Of a stretch of DNA of 64,000 nt, positions 62,180 to 64,000 are shown in pieces (the stretch's first letter is position 1; each line of letters starts with the position of its first letter). Below the pieces are notes generated by a model. The model was given only the letters and a program-made list of their open reading frames with translations. It was not told the origin of the DNA and did not search any database. The position numbers and the translations under genes are program-made. Origin of the DNA: Rhodococcus sp. 14-1411-2a. Its GTDB lineage: Bacteria > Actinomycetota > Actinomycetes > Mycobacteriales > Mycobacteriaceae. The stretch spans positions 806,001 through 870,000 of the forward strand of contig NZ_NPGA01000020.1 of assembly GCF_002259485.1 (NCBI RefSeq), in the 5' to 3' direction.

Positions 62180-62704
62180 TCACAGCAGTTCGAGCAGAAA
62201 CGACAACTCTTGCGGGGCGTACCACGCGAGCGTGTGATCCTCGGCATCTCCCAGCACGAACTCCGCATCCTCGTCTCCCATGTCCGCGGCATCGACCGCG
62301 GCGACGGCCTTGGCGACCGCCGATTCGGCACCTTCGAGATCGACGTGGACCGACGCGACCTGATCCATCCGCAACGGCTCTTTGAGGCGGACGACGGCGT
62401 CGTCCAGATCGGGACGCAGAGTGGGATCGTCGACATCGGCCGCGATCACCGCCCTCCGATACACCACCCCTTCGGCGACTGTCCCGGTGTCGGTCTCGTC
62501 GTCGACTGCTGCGGCGATCAAGCGCAGAGAGGCCCGGGCGGCCTCCCCCATCGCCACCTCGGAGAGCTCCTCGTCGTCGCCGGACGAATAGGCCTCACGC
62601 AGTGTCGGTGTCACCGCGAAGGCCGTGCGCGAGACCGGGCTGAACTCGCCCTCCGCCGACAGCACTTTCAAGAACTCCAGCGTCGCCGGAACGTAGACAC
62701 GCAT
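62180..62704 (-). CDS. DUF6912-like protein, unknown function
   Basis: A 174-residue soluble, acidic protein beginning M-R-V-Y-V-P-A-T-L-E-F-L. It has no signal peptide, membrane helix or catalytic motif I recognise. Recurrent acidic stretches (D-D-E-T-D-T-G-T, D-V-D-D-P) and a C-terminal strand (A-W-Y-A-P-Q-E-L-S-F-L-L-E-L-L) resemble the DUF6912 proteins that follow WS/DGAT genes in mycobacteria (Rv3231c-like). The frame extends five codons upstream. It lies 11 bases behind the WS/DGAT-like gene and is probably cotranscribed. Confidence 0.6.
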   Translation of the reverse strand: MRVYVPATLEFLKVLSAEGEFSPVSRTAFAVTPTLREAYSSGDDEELSEVAMGEAARASLRLIAAAVDDETDTGTVAEGVVYRRAVIAADVDDPTLRPDLDDAVVRLKEPLRMDQVASVHVDLEGAESAVAKAVAAVDAADMGDEDAEFVLGDAEDHTLAWYAPQELSFLLELL

Positions 62705-62715
62705 GACAGAAGACC

Positions 62716-64000
62716 TCACACTCTCGATTCGTTACTCGCGTCGACCAACTCTTCCAGCGCCTCGTGCAGAAGCGCCGTGACGACGTCCACATCGGGCATG
62801 GCACCTCGATCTGCATTGAGCCCGAAGAACACGTAGCCGTCGTAGGACGTCAGCCCGATGCTCATCGCCTGGTTCTCGAACAGCGGCGACACCGGATACA
62901 TCTCGAGCATGCGCGCACCGCCCACATACAGCGGGAACTGTGGTCCGGGGGCATTGGTGACGATCAGATTGAACACCCGCTGGGACAGCCGACTACCCGC
63001 TCGCGCGCCCATCGCGTGCAGGCTCGCAGGCGCGAATCCGGAGATGCGCATCAAGGTCTGAGCGGTGACGCCGCGACTCTGCTTGGAGTGGGCCTCGGTG
63101 GCGTGCGCAATGTGCGAGAGCCGCACCACGGCATTGGATTCACCGACGGGCAGGTCGACGAGAAACGACGAGACCTCGCTGCGATCTTCCTCCGTCGCAT
63201 CGATCGGCCGATCGGCCGCATCTCCGAAACCGACCCGATCGACCGAGACGTACACCGACATGGGCACCATGGCCCGCACCGTGGAGGACGCCGTGACGGG
63301 CTCGCCTCGGGAGAGCAACCAATTGCGCAGTGCCCCGGTGACGACAGCGAGCACCACGTCGTTGATCGAGCAGCCGAACCTGTTGTGCACTCTGCGATAG
63401 TCGGCGAGCTCGGTCTTGGCCACCGCGAATCTGCGGTTTCGCGAGATCGGGGCGTTCAGCGGACTCGACGGCGCGCTCTGGGTCGCGGTGCGCAGCACGG
63501 CCGCGACCTTCGCTGCGGCCCGCAGGGCCCCACCCGCGACACCGGCAGCGCCGTGGACCGCGCCGCGCAGTGCCTCGACGCTCTCCCCCGGACGTACCAC
63601 CAAGTCGGTGAGAGCATCGATGACCAACGCCGAATCCTTGGGCTCGCGCGCGGGCATCCAGAGTTCCTCGGCCATCGGCGGCGGATTCTTGCTGGCATCG
63701 AGTATGACCTGACCGATGTCGAGCGCGTGTTCACCGTCGACCAGCGCCGAGTGAGACTTGGTGAAGACGGCGAAACGATTCTTCGACAACCCCTCGACCA
63801 GGTACATCTCCCACAGCGGACGGGTGCGATCGAGTGGGCGCGAGGTCAGCCGCGCGATCAGATCGTGCAGCTGATCGTCCGAACCCGGCTTGGGTAGTGC
63901 CGAACGGCGGATGTGGTAGGTGATGTCGAAATCCGCGTCGTCGACCCACACCGGCCTGGCCAGCCCGAAGGCGACCTCACGCACCTTCTGCCGGTACCGG
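62716..64000 (-). CDS. WS/DGAT-like acyltransferase family protein, 5' end outside window
   Basis: The last 428 or more residues of a wax-ester synthase/diacylglycerol acyltransferase-like protein; the frame runs off the window at 64000 and the GTG at 63984 lies inside the conserved region (R-Y-R-Q-K-V-R-E-V-A-F-G-L-A-R-P-V-W), so the true start is upstream. The region where the catalytic HHxxxDG is expected reads S-H-S-A-L-V-D-G: the second histidine, the one essential for catalysis, is Ser. Later motifs (N-D-V-V-L-A-V-V-T-G-A-L-R and T-N-A-P-G-P) are present. It may be inactive, or use other residues. Confidence 0.82.
   Translation of the reverse strand, partial: RYRQKVREVAFGLARPVWVDDADFDITYHIRRSALPKPGSDDQLHDLIARLTSRPLDRTRPLWEMYLVEGLSKNRFAVFTKSHSALVDGEHALDIGQVILDASKNPPPMAEELWMPAREPKDSALVIDALTDLVVRPGESVEALRGAVHGAAGVAGGALRAAAKVAAVLRTATQSAPSSPLNAPISRNRRFAVAKTELADYRRVHNRFGCSINDVVLAVVTGALRNWLLSRGEPVTASSTVRAMVPMSVYVSVDRVGFGDAADRPIDATEEDRSEVSSFLVDLPVGESNAVVRLSHIAHATEAHSKQSRGVTAQTLMRISGFAPASLHAMGARAGSRLSQRVFNLIVTNAPGPQFPLYVGGARMLEMYPVSPLFENQAMSIGLTSYDGYVFFGLNADRGAMPDVDVVTALLHEALEELVDASNESRV

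Overview
The window is high-GC actinobacterial DNA from a mycolic-acid bacterium, most likely Rhodococcus or a close Nocardiaceae relative. The evidence is WhiB1 and WhiB7, mycoredoxin, the AdnAB helicase-nuclease, the 24-residue ribosomal protein bL37, SigH/RshA, DesA3-type desaturases, frequent GTG starts, and a gene order that, from memory, follows Mycobacterium tuberculosis Rv3193c to about Rv3234c almost gene for gene. No tRNA, rRNA, CRISPR array, insertion sequence or prophage was seen.

Layout. 1-10 kb: a secreted Rpf-like cell-wall hydrolase, a UPF0182 membrane protein, a PPA1309-family protein, a PDZ/Lon-like protease, a DUF2342 protein, an E1-like protein and an AarF/UbiB-type kinase. 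9.7-10.6 kb: whiB7 with a long leader holding a 101-codon upstream ORF, a strong attenuator hairpin and a WhiB7-type promoter. 10.6-22.3 kb: DNA repair and redox genes (UvrD2, mycoredoxin, NudC, a potassium channel, AdnB/AdnA). 22.4-25.8 kb: a NarL-type two-component system divergent from an ABC exporter. 25.8-29.2 kb: hydrolase, alkyltransferase-like protein, thioesterase and a MobA-MoeA fusion. 29.1-35.6 kb: a nitrate/nitrite assimilation operon (narK-nirB-nirD-nnaR-sirohydrochlorin chelatase). 35.7-37.8 kb: an MFS carrier divergent from a FadR-type regulator. 37.7-46.3 kb: TIGR02569 protein, MoeZ, DUF3152 protease, TetR regulator, DUF3107, ferritin-like protein, RhlE helicase and a beta-propeller-like protein. 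46.3-52 kb: ParA, DHA2 exporter, phosphatase, acetyltransferase, lipid kinase and WhiB1. 52-58 kb: PdtaS, biotinyl protein, bL37, RshA/SigH, YbaK, AroA and RsgA. 58-64 kb: two tandem DesA3-like desaturases, their ferredoxin-reductase partner, a DUF6912 protein and the 3' part of a WS/DGAT-like protein.

How the genes fit together. The nitrate block is self-contained: NarK imports, NirBD reduces nitrite, the chelatase makes siroheme for NirB, MobA-MoeA makes molybdenum cofactor (useful to a nitrate reductase outside the window), and NnaR regulates. The lipid end pairs an electron-donating reductase with two desaturases, and the three promoters share a nearly identical 19-bp inverted-repeat site. 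Thiol and antibiotic stress are represented by SigH/RshA, mycoredoxin and WhiB7.

The most notable non-textbook signals are regulatory: the whiB7 uORF-attenuator, a SigH-type promoter feeding an N-terminally extended SigH, a hairpin that sequesters the Shine-Dalgarno of rhlE in front of an apparent CTG start, a second apparent CTG start in rsgA overlapping the aroA stop, the shared operator in the desaturase cluster, and a 31-bp tandem repeat in front of the lipid kinase gene. All functional statements are sequence reading plus family knowledge; no searches were run.
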